DNA of 64,000 bases from Deltaproteobacteria bacterium (GCA_026986785.1 JALSNW010000051.1:124001-188000); one strand, 5' to 3'; shown: positions 18,960 to 29,297, counted from the stretch's first letter. Notes: generated by a model not told the origin, from the sequence alone. Program-made: numbers and translations.

Positions 18960-20132
18960 ATGTACAGTTCAGGATTCACACTGAAATGGATGGCATGTCT
19001 TTCCTGTCTTTTCCTGTTGTTGTCGTGCAGCAGTGAAAATAAAAAGGAAGAGGTCTCTATTGGCCGTACTGTCAAGGCAGACGTCTTGGAGGTAAATCCC
19101 ATAGAGTTACCTGAAGTCAGGAACTTTCCAGGCCGAGTAAGATCCAAGGTCTCGATTAGATTGGCTGCCAAGCTTCCAGGTTATGTGAAAGAGGTGCCTG
19201 TGCAGATCGGCGACAGCGTTCACAAGGGGGACCTATTGGTACTCGTGGATGATAAGGACGTAAGGGCACGAGTGGATGCCCTTTTCTCTGCAGAGCGCTC
19301 TGCCCGGGCAGAACTGGAGGCACTGTCTGCCCGATATGAATATTCCAAGATAAATTTCAACCGCTTCAGCCGCCTCTATGAACAGGAGTCAGCCACGAAA
19401 GACGAGCTTGATAGGGCGAGGACACAATATCTTGCCCTGAAGAATCAGGTAATGGCAATAAGGGCGAATATCAAAAAGATCAAGGCCCAGCTCCAGGCAG
19501 CCAAGAATCAACTTTCCTACGTGAAGATCGAGGCGCCAGTGGATGGCTGGATCACCTCCAGGGATGTGGATCCTGGTACCTATGTGAACCCTGGAATCCC
19601 ATTGATAAGCCTTGATGGAAAGGACAGTGGTTTTTGGTTCGAGGCCGATATCGACGATGCCCTCCAGACCCTGGTAAAACCATCTGCAAAGGTCACCGTC
19701 TCCATCCCTGCCCTTGATTTGGATTTGGAGGCCAAAGTAGTTCATGTACAGAAATCATCCAATCCTGCCACCCATACCTTTACGGTCCTGGTTGATCTCG
19801 ATTCCAAAGAACTCAAAAGCGGACTCTTTGGAAGGTTGTTCCTCAGGATTGGTTCACGTCAGGCAATAGTAATTCCCTTGGGAGTCATCGTAGAGCGCGG
19901 GGGCATAAAAGGGGTTTACACAGTGGATGACTCGGGGATAGTACATTGGCGCCTTATAAAGGCAGGCAAGAGGTGGAGAAAGACCAAAAGTGGTTTCTTT
20001 CCCCTCTTCTCAGATGGTGGAGGACAGGGATTTGGACAGGTATACGTGACTGTGTTGAGCGGGATCTCTTCGGGAGATAGGATTGTTTGCTCCAATCTGT
20101 CTAAGGTGAGAGAGGGAGTTCACCTTGAATAA
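18960..20132 (+). CDS. RND efflux periplasmic adaptor lipoprotein (MFP family)
   Basis: Lipobox LLLSC at about residues 19-23, so it is anchored by a lipid. Then the MFP pattern: lipoyl half-motif RLAAKLPGYVKEVPVQIGDS, a coiled-coil hairpin (about 95-180), the second lipoyl half VKIEAPVDGWITSRDVDPGT, and a beta-barrel. AGGAGG sits directly before the ATG, 8 nt after the tolC stop. It bridges the pump encoded next and the TolC partner encoded before. Confidence 0.94.
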   Translation: MYSSGFTLKWMACLSCLFLLLSCSSENKKEEVSIGRTVKADVLEVNPIELPEVRNFPGRVRSKVSIRLAAKLPGYVKEVPVQIGDSVHKGDLLVLVDDKDVRARVDALFSAERSARAELEALSARYEYSKINFNRFSRLYEQESATKDELDRARTQYLALKNQVMAIRANIKKIKAQLQAAKNQLSYVKIEAPVDGWITSRDVDPGTYVNPGIPLISLDGKDSGFWFEADIDDALQTLVKPSAKVTVSIPALDLDLEAKVVHVQKSSNPATHTFTVLVDLDSKELKSGLFGRLFLRIGSRQAIVIPLGVIVERGGIKGVYTVDDSGIVHWRLIKAGKRWRKTKSGFFPLFSDGGGQGFGQVYVTVLSGISSGDRIVCSNLSKVREGVHLE

Positions 20133-23100
20133 TCAGGAAGAGCCAAAGAGGACTCCTGTTACCCATAAAGCGCCCTTTCTTTCTTGGGTCATAAGCACCT
20201 TTGTCGATTCCAAGCTTACCCCCCTTATCATCCTTTTTTCCCTTTTGCTCGGTGCCTTTGCAATAATCTTTACCCCCAGCGAAGAAGAGCCACAGATCGT
20301 GGTCCCAATGGTAGATGTGATGGTCAGTATGCCTGGGGCCTCGCCGAAAGAGATAGAAAATAGGGTCATAGGTCCTATGGAGAGGCTCTTGTGGGAGATA
20401 CCTGGCGTAGAGTATGTCTATTCTACAGCCATGGACGGCCGAGCGTTGACCATAGTCCGTTTCTTTGTAGGTCAAGATACGGAAGACAGCCTGCTCAAGG
20501 CCTACGATAAGCTCTATTCCCATTTTGACTGGATCCCGCCAGGTTGTAGTAAGCCCTTGCTGAAATCACACTCTATAGACGATGTGCCGATAGTGAGCCT
20601 CACACTTTGGGGCAATGGCTATGACGGACGCCAGCTGAGGCAAGTGGCTGCCAGGCTGCGTGACGAGATAAAACAGATCCCTGGTATCTCCGGTACTTCC
20701 ATAAAAGGGGGATTGAAGAGACAGCTCAGAATAAATCTACGCCAGAGTGCCCTGAACAGCCTTGGACTCGATGCCGTGGATGTGATACATGCCTTGTCAT
20801 CTCAAAACAAGGCATCCTGGATTACGGATATCACTTGGGACAACAAGGCCTTTTCCCTCAGGCTCAATAATTTTTTTACCTCTGTAGATGACGTCAAAGC
20901 TGTGGTAGTCAAGGTGGTCAATGGCAAGATAGTCCGCCTTGGGCAGATTGCGGATATCGAAGATGGTAGCCAAGAACCAGACTCCTATGTCCTTATTGGT
21001 GCTGGCAAGGGACACAAAGAAAAACACGGGGTCGACTTTGTTCCAGGACAGCTCAAGGAGGCGGTCACCATATCTGTGGCCAAGAGAAAGGGATGGAATG
21101 CTACAGAGCTTGCCAACAAGGTTATCCACAAGGTGGAGTCCCTAAAGGGTTTCATCCTGCCTGGTGATATCCACTTCGTTGTTACCAGGGACTATGGTGA
21201 AACAGCCAGGGAAAAGTCCAACGAACTCCTGGAACACCTCGCCATAGCTACCATCTCGGTAGCGATTCTGATGGCCCTGCTCCTCGGGGTGAGGGCAAGC
21301 CTCGTGGTGCTTGTTGCCATCCCGGTAACCCTGGCCTTTACACTTTTCATCTATTACATACACGGCTATACCCTCAATAGGGTCACCCTGTTTGCCTTGA
21401 TATTCTGTATAGGTATCCTTGTGGATGATCCCATCGTGGACGTGGAAAATATCGTCCGCCACCTGAGGTTGCCATTCAATAAGGGCCGTCCCATTCGAGA
21501 CATAATCGTCGAGGCGGTGCTCGAAGTGGGAAGCCCTCTCATCCTCGCCACCTTTACCGTGATAGTGGCCATCTTGCCGTTGGCCTTCGTGCGTGGGCTT
21601 ATGGGTCCGTACATGCGCCCAATGCCTGTGGGTGCTTCAATCGCCATGTTTTTGTCCATGATCATCTCTTTTGTCATCACCCCCTGGACAGCCTATCACA
21701 TCATTGGCAGGAAAGAGGAGCATAAGGTAGAAACCGATACCAAGCTCGATAAGATCTATCGCTGGGCCATGGGACATCTGATTGACAAGGTGTGGCACAG
21801 ATGGATCTTTCTTGGGGGTATGGGGTTGTTATTCCTCTTTGCCTGCTCCCTGATCTATTTAAAGGTGGTACGGGTGAAGATGCTGCCCTTCGACAACAAG
21901 AGTGAATTCCAGGTGATCATCGACATGCCGGAAGGGACTAGCCTCGAGCAGACGGCCAGGGTGGCCCAGGAGCTCGGAAGGGTGCTGGCCACAGAGGATG
22001 TTGTCACAGATTACGAGTTGTACGTGGGTACTTCTGCTCCCTTCAATTTCAATGGTCTTGTCAGGCATTACTACTTGAGGCGCGGGCCCAATGTGGCTGA
22101 TATACAGGTGAACTTGCTGCCCAAAAACATGAGGGATGAACAGAGTCATCCCATTGCAAAACGCCTCAGGCCAAAACTTCAGGAGGTGGCCCAGCGTTTT
22201 GGGGCCAGGATCAAGGTTGCAGAGATCCCTCCTGGACCGCCTGTACTCCAGACCTTGGTGGCTGAGGTATACGGCCCGGACTATGAGGAGCAGATCCAGG
22301 TTGCAAGGAAAATAAAACACATCTTCGAAACCACCGATGGGGTGGTCGATGTGGACTGGTACATGACAGATCCCCAACCCGAGTACAGGGTGTTTGTGGA
22401 AAAGGACAAGGCAGCCCAGGCAGGTGTCTATCCTGCACGGGTACTGCAGGTGCTCAGGGCCTCGATGGCTGGCCAGGAAGTGGGCCTGCTTCATGTGCCC
22501 GATGCCCCAGAAGATATCCCCCTTTTCTTGCGGCTCCCCCTTGTTGCCAGAAGTGGCCTTCCTGACCTAAAGTCCTTGAAGGTGCGCTCGGCAAGTGGCA
22601 AGATGGTCTCATTGGCAGAATTGGCCCACATAGAAAAGACGGTCATCGCTCACCCGATCTATCATAAGAATCTAAAGCCTGTAGTATATGTCACTGGAGA
22701 TGTCTCAGGCCTGGAAGAAAGCCCTATATACGCCATACTCAAGATGAACAAGGCCCTTGAGGAATTGAAGACCCCTGCTGGAGAAAAGGGCATAGAGATC
22801 TTATATACCCATCTGCCGTTTTCGTCAGACAAGTGGGCAATGAAATGGGATGGAGAATGGCAGGTTACCTATGAGGTCTTTCGGGACATGGGGATAGCCT
22901 TTGCCGTGGTCATTGTCTTGATATACATACTCGTGGTTGGCTGGTTTCGATCCTATTCCGTACCTCTCGTCATACTTGCACCAATTCCCCTGTCTCTTAT
23001 AGGGATAATTCCAGCCCATGCTATGATGGGGGCTTTTTTCACTGCTACTTCCATGATTGGCTTTATTGCAGGGGCTGGAATAGTCGTTAGAAACTCTATT

Positions 23101-23376
23101 ATCTTGGTGGATTTTATAGAGCTTCGTCTCGCTGAAGGTATGCCCCTGGGAGAAGCGGTGATAGACGCAGGCGCAATCCGGTTCAGGCCCATGCTTCTTA
23201 CCTCTTCGGCAGTAGTGGTGGGTTCTTTTGTCATACTATTCGATCCTATTTTCCAGGGCCTGGCTATTTCTCTGATGGCAGGGGAGGTAGCTGCTACCAT
23301 TTTTTCCAGAATGGTGGTGCCAGTTCTCTATTATCTTGATCACAAAATAAAACAGGAAGGAAGATTTTTGTTGTGA
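20125..23376 (+). CDS. RND-family efflux pump inner-membrane subunit
   Basis: 1083 residues, the normal size for an AcrB/HAE1-type pump: 12 membrane helices with two large periplasmic loops. TM4 carries the proton-relay acidic pair (GILVDDPIVDVENI), and the matching second-half helix reads AGIVVRNSIILVDFIELR. The TTG start overlaps the adaptor gene by 8 nt, a sign of coupled translation. Drug, bile-acid-like compound or metal cannot be told; the TM4 motif fits the hydrophobic-compound class better than the heavy-metal class, which carries extra acidic residues. Confidence 0.94.
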   Translation: MNNQEEPKRTPVTHKAPFLSWVISTFVDSKLTPLIILFSLLLGAFAIIFTPSEEEPQIVVPMVDVMVSMPGASPKEIENRVIGPMERLLWEIPGVEYVYSTAMDGRALTIVRFFVGQDTEDSLLKAYDKLYSHFDWIPPGCSKPLLKSHSIDDVPIVSLTLWGNGYDGRQLRQVAARLRDEIKQIPGISGTSIKGGLKRQLRINLRQSALNSLGLDAVDVIHALSSQNKASWITDITWDNKAFSLRLNNFFTSVDDVKAVVVKVVNGKIVRLGQIADIEDGSQEPDSYVLIGAGKGHKEKHGVDFVPGQLKEAVTISVAKRKGWNATELANKVIHKVESLKGFILPGDIHFVVTRDYGETAREKSNELLEHLAIATISVAILMALLLGVRASLVVLVAIPVTLAFTLFIYYIHGYTLNRVTLFALIFCIGILVDDPIVDVENIVRHLRLPFNKGRPIRDIIVEAVLEVGSPLILATFTVIVAILPLAFVRGLMGPYMRPMPVGASIAMFLSMIISFVITPWTAYHIIGRKEEHKVETDTKLDKIYRWAMGHLIDKVWHRWIFLGGMGLLFLFACSLIYLKVVRVKMLPFDNKSEFQVIIDMPEGTSLEQTARVAQELGRVLATEDVVTDYELYVGTSAPFNFNGLVRHYYLRRGPNVADIQVNLLPKNMRDEQSHPIAKRLRPKLQEVAQRFGARIKVAEIPPGPPVLQTLVAEVYGPDYEEQIQVARKIKHIFETTDGVVDVDWYMTDPQPEYRVFVEKDKAAQAGVYPARVLQVLRASMAGQEVGLLHVPDAPEDIPLFLRLPLVARSGLPDLKSLKVRSASGKMVSLAELAHIEKTVIAHPIYHKNLKPVVYVTGDVSGLEESPIYAILKMNKALEELKTPAGEKGIEILYTHLPFSSDKWAMKWDGEWQVTYEVFRDMGIAFAVVIVLIYILVVGWFRSYSVPLVILAPIPLSLIGIIPAHAMMGAFFTATSMIGFIAGAGIVVRNSIILVDFIELRLAEGMPLGEAVIDAGAIRFRPMLLTSSAVVVGSFVILFDPIFQGLAISLMAGEVAATIFSRMVVPVLYYLDHKIKQEGRFLL

Positions 23377-23813
23377 AGGGAAAGAAAAAGCCCTTGACCC
23401 TATCATCAGGGGTGATAGTTGTTCGAAAGGGTGAAGATGGCAGATGGCGATATCTCCTCTTGAGGGCATATGGATACTGGGATTTTCCAAAAGGCATTGT
23501 GGAACCTGGTGAAGATCCCATGGAAGCAGCAAAGCGAGAGACGAGGGAAGAGACGACTATCACCGATCTCGATTTCAAATGGGGTTACGATTTCCGGGAA
23601 ACAGGGCCATATAACAAGGGTAGGAAGATAGCACGGTATTATCTGGCAGAGACCCATACCAAGGAGGTTTCCCTGCCGGTGAATCCCGAGATAGGAAAGC
23701 CGGAACACGATGCATACAAGTGGGCAACCTTTGAAGAGGCAGAGAGAGTCGTGGCTCCAAGGGTATTGGAGGCGCTAAAATGGGCCAGAGACCTCATAGG
23801 TGAAAAGGCCTGA
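23373..23813 (+). CDS. NUDIX hydrolase
   Basis: 146 residues with a complete Nudix box (GIVEPGEDPMEAAKRETREE, matching G-x5-E-x7-REUXEE). The preceding strand WDFPKG and the following tail are like the diadenosine-polyphosphate or (di)nucleotide polyphosphate hydrolase group. GTG start in a GTGA overlap with the RND gene stop, so it is translationally coupled to the pump. Why a NUDIX enzyme ends this operon is unclear; it may clean up damaged nucleotides. Substrate unproven. Confidence 0.93.
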   Translation: MKGKKKPLTLSSGVIVVRKGEDGRWRYLLLRAYGYWDFPKGIVEPGEDPMEAAKRETREETTITDLDFKWGYDFRETGPYNKGRKIARYYLAETHTKEVSLPVNPEIGKPEHDAYKWATFEEAERVVAPRVLEALKWARDLIGEKA

Positions 23814-23819
23814 GGCTGT

Positions 23820-24545
23820 TTACATCGAGGTTGTTATCAGCATTATACCCATTAAGAGCAAAAGGGTGTAGATGAGCTTTAGATAGCCCCTGTGGGACAG
23901 ATGTCTATATGCAACAGAACCCAGATAGGTTGCAGATACCACGAAAGGTATGGATACGAGAAATAGCTCTATCACCAGGGTTGATGTAATGCCAGCCACT
24001 GCGTGGGCTATGGCGATAATAATCCCGGTGAGAAAGAAGAATCCAGTCAATGTGGCCTTTATCGTGTCCTTGGGCCAATTGTTGAGGCTTGTATAGATGA
24101 TAGTTGGAGGTCCACCTGCGCTGAACGCCGCTCCTATGAGCCCTGTTAGAAAACCTGCCCCTATCCCCCATGCAGGATGCAGCCTGAATGCCCTGGGCCT
24201 GGTAAAAAGCTGTAAAAGGCTATAGGTCAAAAGTATCAGGCCAAGGACAGGCTTCATCACGGTATCATCTGCATTTTTGAGGATGATTGTGCCGCATGCT
24301 ATCCCTGGTAGGCATCCCAGAAAAAGGGGAAGGATCTTTTTGAAATCAAGGTGCTTCTTTAGGCCCATCCCAAGTTGCAACGTGATTGTCAAGCCCAATA
24401 GTATGCAAAAAGGGGTTGCGACCCTGGCTGGGAAAAACAAAAGCAACAGGGGCATGGCAACAAGGGCTGAGCCAAATCCACTCAGACCTTGTACAAACCC
24501 TGCTGCAAATGAGATCACACCTACTACAATATAATGAATAGGCAA
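23820..24545 (-). CDS. TauE/SafE-family sulfite or anion permease
   Basis: 241 residues with about eight membrane helices and the family start (FAAGFVQGLSGFGSALVAMP) and middle motif (GFLTGLIGAAFSAGGPPTI). The family exports sulfite, sulfoacetate or related C2/sulfur anions. In a sulfur-metabolising cell a sulfite role is tempting but not shown. TTG start with AGGG 8 nt upstream, 25 nt after the aminotransferase gene on the same strand. Confidence 0.88.
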   Translation of the reverse strand: MPIHYIVVGVISFAAGFVQGLSGFGSALVAMPLLLLFFPARVATPFCILLGLTITLQLGMGLKKHLDFKKILPLFLGCLPGIACGTIILKNADDTVMKPVLGLILLTYSLLQLFTRPRAFRLHPAWGIGAGFLTGLIGAAFSAGGPPTIIYTSLNNWPKDTIKATLTGFFFLTGIIIAIAHAVAGITSTLVIELFLVSIPFVVSATYLGSVAYRHLSHRGYLKLIYTLLLLMGIMLITTSM

Positions 24546-24570
24546 TAGGTCTTACCCTGAAAGCAAATCC

Positions 24571-25776
24571 CTAAGCCCTGGTCCAGGAAAGGCTCTTTTC
24601 TACAGCCTTTTTGAAACCATCCTCGGAACGTTTTATCACCTCATCATCCACACAAAAGGCCAAGCGAAAGTAGCCAGGTAGCCCGAAACCAGAACCTGGC
24701 ACTGCAAGTATGAGTTCGTTCTGTAAGGTCCGGACGAATTTGGTCTCGTCTTCTATTGGGCTCTTTGGGAAAAAGTAGAAAGCGCCTTGTGGTAGGGTAA
24801 AAGACAGGCCTGCGCGGGTCAATATCTCTGCAAAGAGGTCCCTTCTCCTCTCATATATGGAGGTATCGACCTTTTGGGATGCCACCTCTGCCACCACTCT
24901 CTGCATGAGTGCCGGGGCATTTACAAATCCCAATATGCGGTTTGCAAGGTTGAGTGCCCCAAGGAGAAGTGCCTTGTGATGCACTTCAGGGTGTACGGCT
25001 ACGTACCCAATGCGTTCACCCGGTATGGACAGATCCTTGGAAAAGGAGGTGGTTACAATGGTATTTTTGTAATGCTTCATGAGAGGGGGGACATGATAGC
25101 CCGAAAATACGAGTTTTCTATATGGTTCATCAGAGATCAGAAAGATGGTTTGTCCCTTCTCCTTGTCCATCCGCTCAAGGAGCCTGGCGAGTTCCTCTAT
25201 GGATTTTTCATCGTAAATAGCACCGGAGGGGTTATTCGGTGAATTGATGAGCACTGCTTTTGTCCTGTCGGTGACGGCCTCGGCAATGGCACTTATGTCC
25301 AGGGAAAAATCGTCATTGCAATCCACAGGTACCAACCTTCCTTGGTGATTATCCGTATAAAAATGATATTCTACGAAAAAAGGCCTGGGCACTATTACTT
25401 CTTCCCCTGGGTTGAGTATGGCCTTGAATATGATGTTAAGGCCACCGGCTGCCCCACAGGTCATTATGATTTCGTCCCCGCCAGGTTCCACTTCGTGGTC
25501 CTTGGCCACTTGGATGGCGATCTTGTCCCTTACCCCTGGAAGTCCTGCGTTTGGCATGTAGGAATGGACCCCTGGAGACCTGTCTGCCGCAGCCTTTTCC
25601 AGGGTTTCTTGAAAGGCCTCTGGGGGAGACAGGTCTGGATTGCCCAGGCTGAAATCACAGACCTTGTCTTGGCCGTATTCCTTTTTCAACCTGGCACCTT
25701 CCTCGAACATCTTTCTGATCCAGGAGGCACTCTCCATGAAATTAACCATCTTGTCTGCAATAGAAATCTTTTCCAT
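24571..25776 (-). CDS. Class I/II PLP-dependent aminotransferase
   Basis: 401 residues, fold type I. Seen: substrate/PLP motifs [29 protein letters not shown] and the Schiff-base Lys in [16 protein letters not shown], plus the C-terminal carboxylate-binding Arg in YFRLAFC. It is close to the AspB-like group, so probably an aspartate, alanine or aromatic aminotransferase. First gene of a pair with the TauE/SafE permease, divergent from rpe. Confidence 0.9.
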   Translation of the reverse strand: MEKISIADKMVNFMESASWIRKMFEEGARLKKEYGQDKVCDFSLGNPDLSPPEAFQETLEKAAADRSPGVHSYMPNAGLPGVRDKIAIQVAKDHEVEPGGDEIIMTCGAAGGLNIIFKAILNPGEEVIVPRPFFVEYHFYTDNHQGRLVPVDCNDDFSLDISAIAEAVTDRTKAVLINSPNNPSGAIYDEKSIEELARLLERMDKEKGQTIFLISDEPYRKLVFSGYHVPPLMKHYKNTIVTTSFSKDLSIPGERIGYVAVHPEVHHKALLLGALNLANRILGFVNAPALMQRVVAEVASQKVDTSIYERRRDLFAEILTRAGLSFTLPQGAFYFFPKSPIEDETKFVRTLQNELILAVPGSGFGLPGYFRLAFCVDDEVIKRSEDGFKKAVEKSLSWTRA

Positions 25777-25829
25777 TTGTGATACCCTATTCCTTTTATT
25801 GTTTTTTTAGACTATATAACTGGACTGTC

Positions 25830-26489
25830 ATGAAAGTACAAATCGCACCTTCTATATTGTCGGCAGATTTTGCAAGGCTGGGGCAAGAGATATCTGCAGT
25901 GGAAGAGGCCGGGGCGGAACTGATCCATGTAGATGTGATGGATGGCAGGTTTGTCCCCAATATCACCATTGGCCCCTTGGTAGTGGATGCCATCAGGCCT
26001 GTTACTTCATTGCCCCTCGATGTCCATCTGATGATTGTGGAACCCGATCGGTATATTGAACAGTTCGTCAGGGCTGGAGCGGACATCATCTCAGTTCATG
26101 TGGAGGCATGTACTCATCTTCACCGTACGATCGAGCAGATAAAGATGCTGGGGGTCAAGGCAGGGGCAGTGCTCAATCCGGCCACCCACCCATCTACCGT
26201 GGAATATGTGTTGGCAGAGCTAGATATGTTGCTTGTGATGAGTGTCAATCCAGGTTTCGGTGGGCAGAAATTTATATCTTCGTCATTGGAAAAGATCAGA
26301 AAACTCAAGAAAATGTGTCAGCTCCAAGGTATACATATCCCCATCGAGGTGGATGGTGGAGTGAATGCCCACACGATCCATTCGGTTGTAGAGGCAGGGG
26401 CAGAAATATGTGTTGCAGGATCTGCTGTTTTCGGAAGGGACGATTACATGGAGGCAATTAAAGAGCTGAAGAAAAATGCCACTAATTAA
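25830..26489 (+). CDS. rpe: Ribulose-phosphate 3-epimerase
   Basis: 219-residue TIM barrel: start [17 protein letters not shown], metal and catalytic residues in [17 protein letters not shown] and [20 protein letters not shown], and VDGGVN with the second catalytic Asp. It interconverts ribulose-5-P and xylulose-5-P. I set the start at ATG 25830 because the family begins right there; the upstream in-frame codons have no family match. Confidence 0.96.
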   Translation: MKVQIAPSILSADFARLGQEISAVEEAGAELIHVDVMDGRFVPNITIGPLVVDAIRPVTSLPLDVHLMIVEPDRYIEQFVRAGADIISVHVEACTHLHRTIEQIKMLGVKAGAVLNPATHPSTVEYVLAELDMLLVMSVNPGFGGQKFISSSLEKIRKLKKMCQLQGIHIPIEVDGGVNAHTIHSVVEAGAEICVAGSAVFGRDDYMEAIKELKKNATN

Positions 26490-26511
26490 AAAGACACTCC
26501 AGATAAAAATA

Positions 26512-26534
26512 GGCTGTATCGATCTGATACAGCC
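26512..26534 (-). terminator. Intrinsic terminator of the small secreted-protein gene
   Basis: Perfect 9-bp stem GGCTGTATC / GATACAGCC with a 5-nt loop. On the minus strand it is followed by TATTTTTATC. It lies between rpe and the convergent small gene. Confidence 0.85.
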
Positions 26535-26564
26535 CATCTCAACAAAGGAAAGATATGGGCTGAA

Positions 26565-26771
26565 TTAGCAGCCTTCAACCTTTGCTGCACTTTTTACCTT
26601 GATCTTTACTGAATCACCAGCCTTTGCCTTGCAATCCTTCTTGAGTTTGATGACCAATTCACCGCCCTCGTTTTTGACCACACTCCCTTTGCAGCTACTT
26701 GCAATGCTGATTCCAGACAGACCAACAGTGAAAAACATTGCCAGCGCCAATGATGTAAGTTTCTTACGCAT
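26565..26771 (-). CDS. Tiny secreted protein with three cysteines, function unknown
   Basis: 68 residues. A signal peptide (KKLTSLALAMFFTVGLSG) should be removed near IAS-SC, leaving a lysine-rich mature peptide of about 43 residues with Cys at its start, near residue 47 and at the C-terminus. The repeated beta pattern GELVIKLKKDCKAKAGDSVK suggests a small OB- or SH3-like barrel. It has a full set of its own signals: promoter, AGGAGG and terminator. I do not recognise a named family. Confidence 0.75.
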   Translation of the reverse strand: MRKKLTSLALAMFFTVGLSGISIASSCKGSVVKNEGGELVIKLKKDCKAKAGDSVKIKVKSAAKVEGC

Positions 26772-26829
26772 GATTTCCTCCTTTTTTGTTTATGGAAAAA
26801 CGAAAAGATGACTTTTAGCTGTTATTATT

Positions 26830-26859
26830 TTAATATAAAGAAGATAATATTTGTGTCAA
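26830..26859 (-). promoter_or_regulatory. Sigma-70-type promoter of the tiny secreted-protein gene
   Basis: On the minus strand perfect TTGACA, 18 nt, TATTAA, about 58 nt before the ATG at 26771. Confidence 0.65.
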
Positions 26860-27030
26860 GGGTTTTAGTCAAATGCCCTCCAAAAGGAGGCAGTGTATTT
26901 TGGAGTTTAGTCGTGCCAAGAGTGAAAAGAAAGAATGAGATTAAACATATAGTTGCTTTTTAATGTTTTCATTATATTGTTCATGTCCTACTACATTTGT
27001 AAATAGACTCAAGATCGCCTGTGTTTCATA

Positions 27031-28491
27031 ATGCATAACAGAATTGACACGATCACGGAAAGTTCATCCATGAAAGATAGTTGGTCCTTGGCGAGAAAAG
27101 GCCCATCGGGTTCTATCAAGTTGTTACTGGATCTTGTGCTCAAGCTCAACGAGGCCTTTGTTCAGGCAAGAGATCTCGATGATATCCTGAATGCAGTGCT
27201 TGCTGGAACCACCAGTGGTGAAGGATTGGGTTTTAATCGGGCCTTTTTATTCCTGTTGGATGACCACGAAGAGATCCTTCAAGGGCATTTTGGCCTTGGC
27301 CCTCGAAGCCCAGAAGAGGCAGGTAGGATATGGAACGAAATCGTCAGGGAGCAGATGAGCCTTTTTGAGATCCTTGCAGGTGTCAGGGATCAATTGATGG
27401 ATGAGGATCATCCTGTGAACAAACTGGTAAAATCTATCGAGATCTCCATGTCTGACAAGAGCAATGTGTTGGTACGCGCCCTTGATGAAAATCGTGCGTT
27501 TTTAGTCACCAGGGATCCCAAACCAGATGCCGTTCTGTCTCCCCAGATGTGTGATCGTCTTGGTACCGACGAGTTTGCCGTGGCCCCTCTTTTCAGTCAC
27601 GGAGAAAGCTATGGGGTGGTGGTAGCCGACAACCTCTATAGTAACAATGGAATCAGCCACGAGCTTTTATACAGCCTTCACCTCTTTACAGGGCTTGCCT
27701 CCCTTGCCATTTGCCAAAGCAATATGTACCGCACCTTAGAAAACAGGATGGAAAAACTCCGGCAGGTCAACAAGGCTGTTGAGAAACAAAAACATCTTTT
27801 GGTGGAGACAGAAAAATTTTCAGCAATCGGCAGAATGCTGGATAGGCTGCTCCACGAGATCAGAAATCCTCTATCGGCCATTGGAGGTATCTCCAGGGTA
27901 CTGAGGCGGAAAGAATCCGACCAAGCTAAGATAGCCTATCTCGATGCTATCATCAAGGAGACCGACAAGATAGAGAAGACCCTCATCCACATTGCCGAAC
28001 TACAAGATACAGGCCTCGTATCCTTAGAGATGGTAGATCTTGTGTCCGTAGTAGACCTTATCGCTGTGATGATGAAATCGGATCTTGAGGAGGTTGGTAT
28101 TGCCCTTCATCAAAATTACCCCTCTGAAGAGATAATCATCAAGGCAGATCGAGAAAGGCTTAGTCAGGCCATCCTCTATATCATCAAGAATTCTCTTGAG
28201 GCCATGCCGGATGGTGGCATATTGGTGATTGCTCTTGCCAAGAAGGGCTCCGATGTGGAACTGCGAATATCGGATAGCGGGCTTGGGATTGCCAGGGGCC
28301 ACTTCAAAAAGGTGGACAATCCCTTTTTCACCACGAAACTCAATGCGCTTGGACTCGGACTATCCAAGGCCAAACAGATAATCCAACTTCACGGGGGGGT
28401 ATTGTCCCTTAGCACTAATCGTATTGGTGGCACTACCTGTGTCATAACCCTACCCAGGGTCATACCCAATCCCTTCCAAGACAAGAAATAA
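27031..28491 (+). CDS. GAF-domain sensor histidine kinase
   Basis: Soluble. An N-terminal GAF domain (about residues 30-215; NRAFLFLLDDHEEI, then AVAPLFSHGESYGVVVADN), a short coiled coil, HisKA with His about 275 in LLHEIRNPLSAIGG, and an ATPase domain with the N-box IIKNSLEAMPDGG and GLGLSKAKQIIQLHGG. It has no membrane helix or receiver, so it senses a cytoplasmic cue. No partner regulator lies next to it. A start at ATG 27070 with GGAAAG upstream is a good alternative. TatD follows after 14 nt. Confidence 0.9.
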   Translation: MHNRIDTITESSSMKDSWSLARKGPSGSIKLLLDLVLKLNEAFVQARDLDDILNAVLAGTTSGEGLGFNRAFLFLLDDHEEILQGHFGLGPRSPEEAGRIWNEIVREQMSLFEILAGVRDQLMDEDHPVNKLVKSIEISMSDKSNVLVRALDENRAFLVTRDPKPDAVLSPQMCDRLGTDEFAVAPLFSHGESYGVVVADNLYSNNGISHELLYSLHLFTGLASLAICQSNMYRTLENRMEKLRQVNKAVEKQKHLLVETEKFSAIGRMLDRLLHEIRNPLSAIGGISRVLRRKESDQAKIAYLDAIIKETDKIEKTLIHIAELQDTGLVSLEMVDLVSVVDLIAVMMKSDLEEVGIALHQNYPSEEIIIKADRERLSQAILYIIKNSLEAMPDGGILVIALAKKGSDVELRISDSGLGIARGHFKKVDNPFFTTKLNALGLGLSKAKQIIQLHGGVLSLSTNRIGGTTCVITLPRVIPNPFQDKK

Positions 28492-28505
28492 AAGGGGCGT
28501 AAACG

Positions 28506-29297
28506 ATGGATGATATATTCCTGGTGGATACCCACGTCCATCTGGACCTGATAGACAATGGCAGGCATATCTCTGAGATCATCGAGAGGGCAGGGGGGCA
28601 GGGGGTCCATGCCATGATTTCTGTGGGGATAGATCTGAAAAGCTCCCGCAACGCCGTGGATTATTCCCGACATCATCCACAGGTCTTCTCTGCCATCGGT
28701 GTCCACCCAAACGATGCAGAAGGATTCGACCAGGATATACTGGCTGAGCTGATAACAATGGCCAAGAGTGCAAAAAAGGTGGTTGCCTGGGGTGAGATTG
28801 GCCTTGATTATTACAGGAGGCATACGCCCGTAGAGACTCAACAGAAGGTATTCGAGGCACAGCTCGAGGCTGCTTCCTCCCTTGATCTTCCAGTGATAAT
28901 CCACGACAGGGACGCCCATGAGGACTGTCTGTCAATCTTGCGCTCTTTTCTCCATACAGAGGAGTTGACAGGGGTGTTTCACTGTTTTTCAGGGGATAGG
29001 CAAATTGCGAGGAAGGTTCTTGATCTCGGTTTCTTTCTGTCTATCACAGGTGTTGTTACCTTTCCAAAGGCAGAGAAGCTGGTGGATGTGGTACGTTTCC
29101 TACCCATGGATAGTATAATGGTTGAGACAGATAGTCCTTTTCTATCTCCTGTGCCATATAGGGGAAAGCCCAACGAGCCGGCCAGGGCCAGGATAGTGGC
29201 GGAGAAGATAGCGCAGATCAAGGGGCTTTCCCTTGAGGAGGTGGCATCATGTACAACCAGGAATGCAAAGGGCCTTTTCAGGCTACAACTGCCATAG
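28506..29297 (+). CDS. tatD: TatD-family metal-dependent hydrolase
   Basis: 263 residues. Metal ligands are all visible: HVHLD at the start, Glu in WGEIGLDYY, His in IHDRDAHED and HCFSG, Asp in VETDSPFLSP. TatD proteins are DNases or deaminated-nucleotide hydrolases. It opens a tightly packed run tatD-maf-yggS-queD-queE. Confidence 0.94.
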   Translation: MDDIFLVDTHVHLDLIDNGRHISEIIERAGGQGVHAMISVGIDLKSSRNAVDYSRHHPQVFSAIGVHPNDAEGFDQDILAELITMAKSAKKVVAWGEIGLDYYRRHTPVETQQKVFEAQLEAASSLDLPVIIHDRDAHEDCLSILRSFLHTEELTGVFHCFSGDRQIARKVLDLGFFLSITGVVTFPKAEKLVDVVRFLPMDSIMVETDSPFLSPVPYRGKPNEPARARIVAEKIAQIKGLSLEEVASCTTRNAKGLFRLQLP

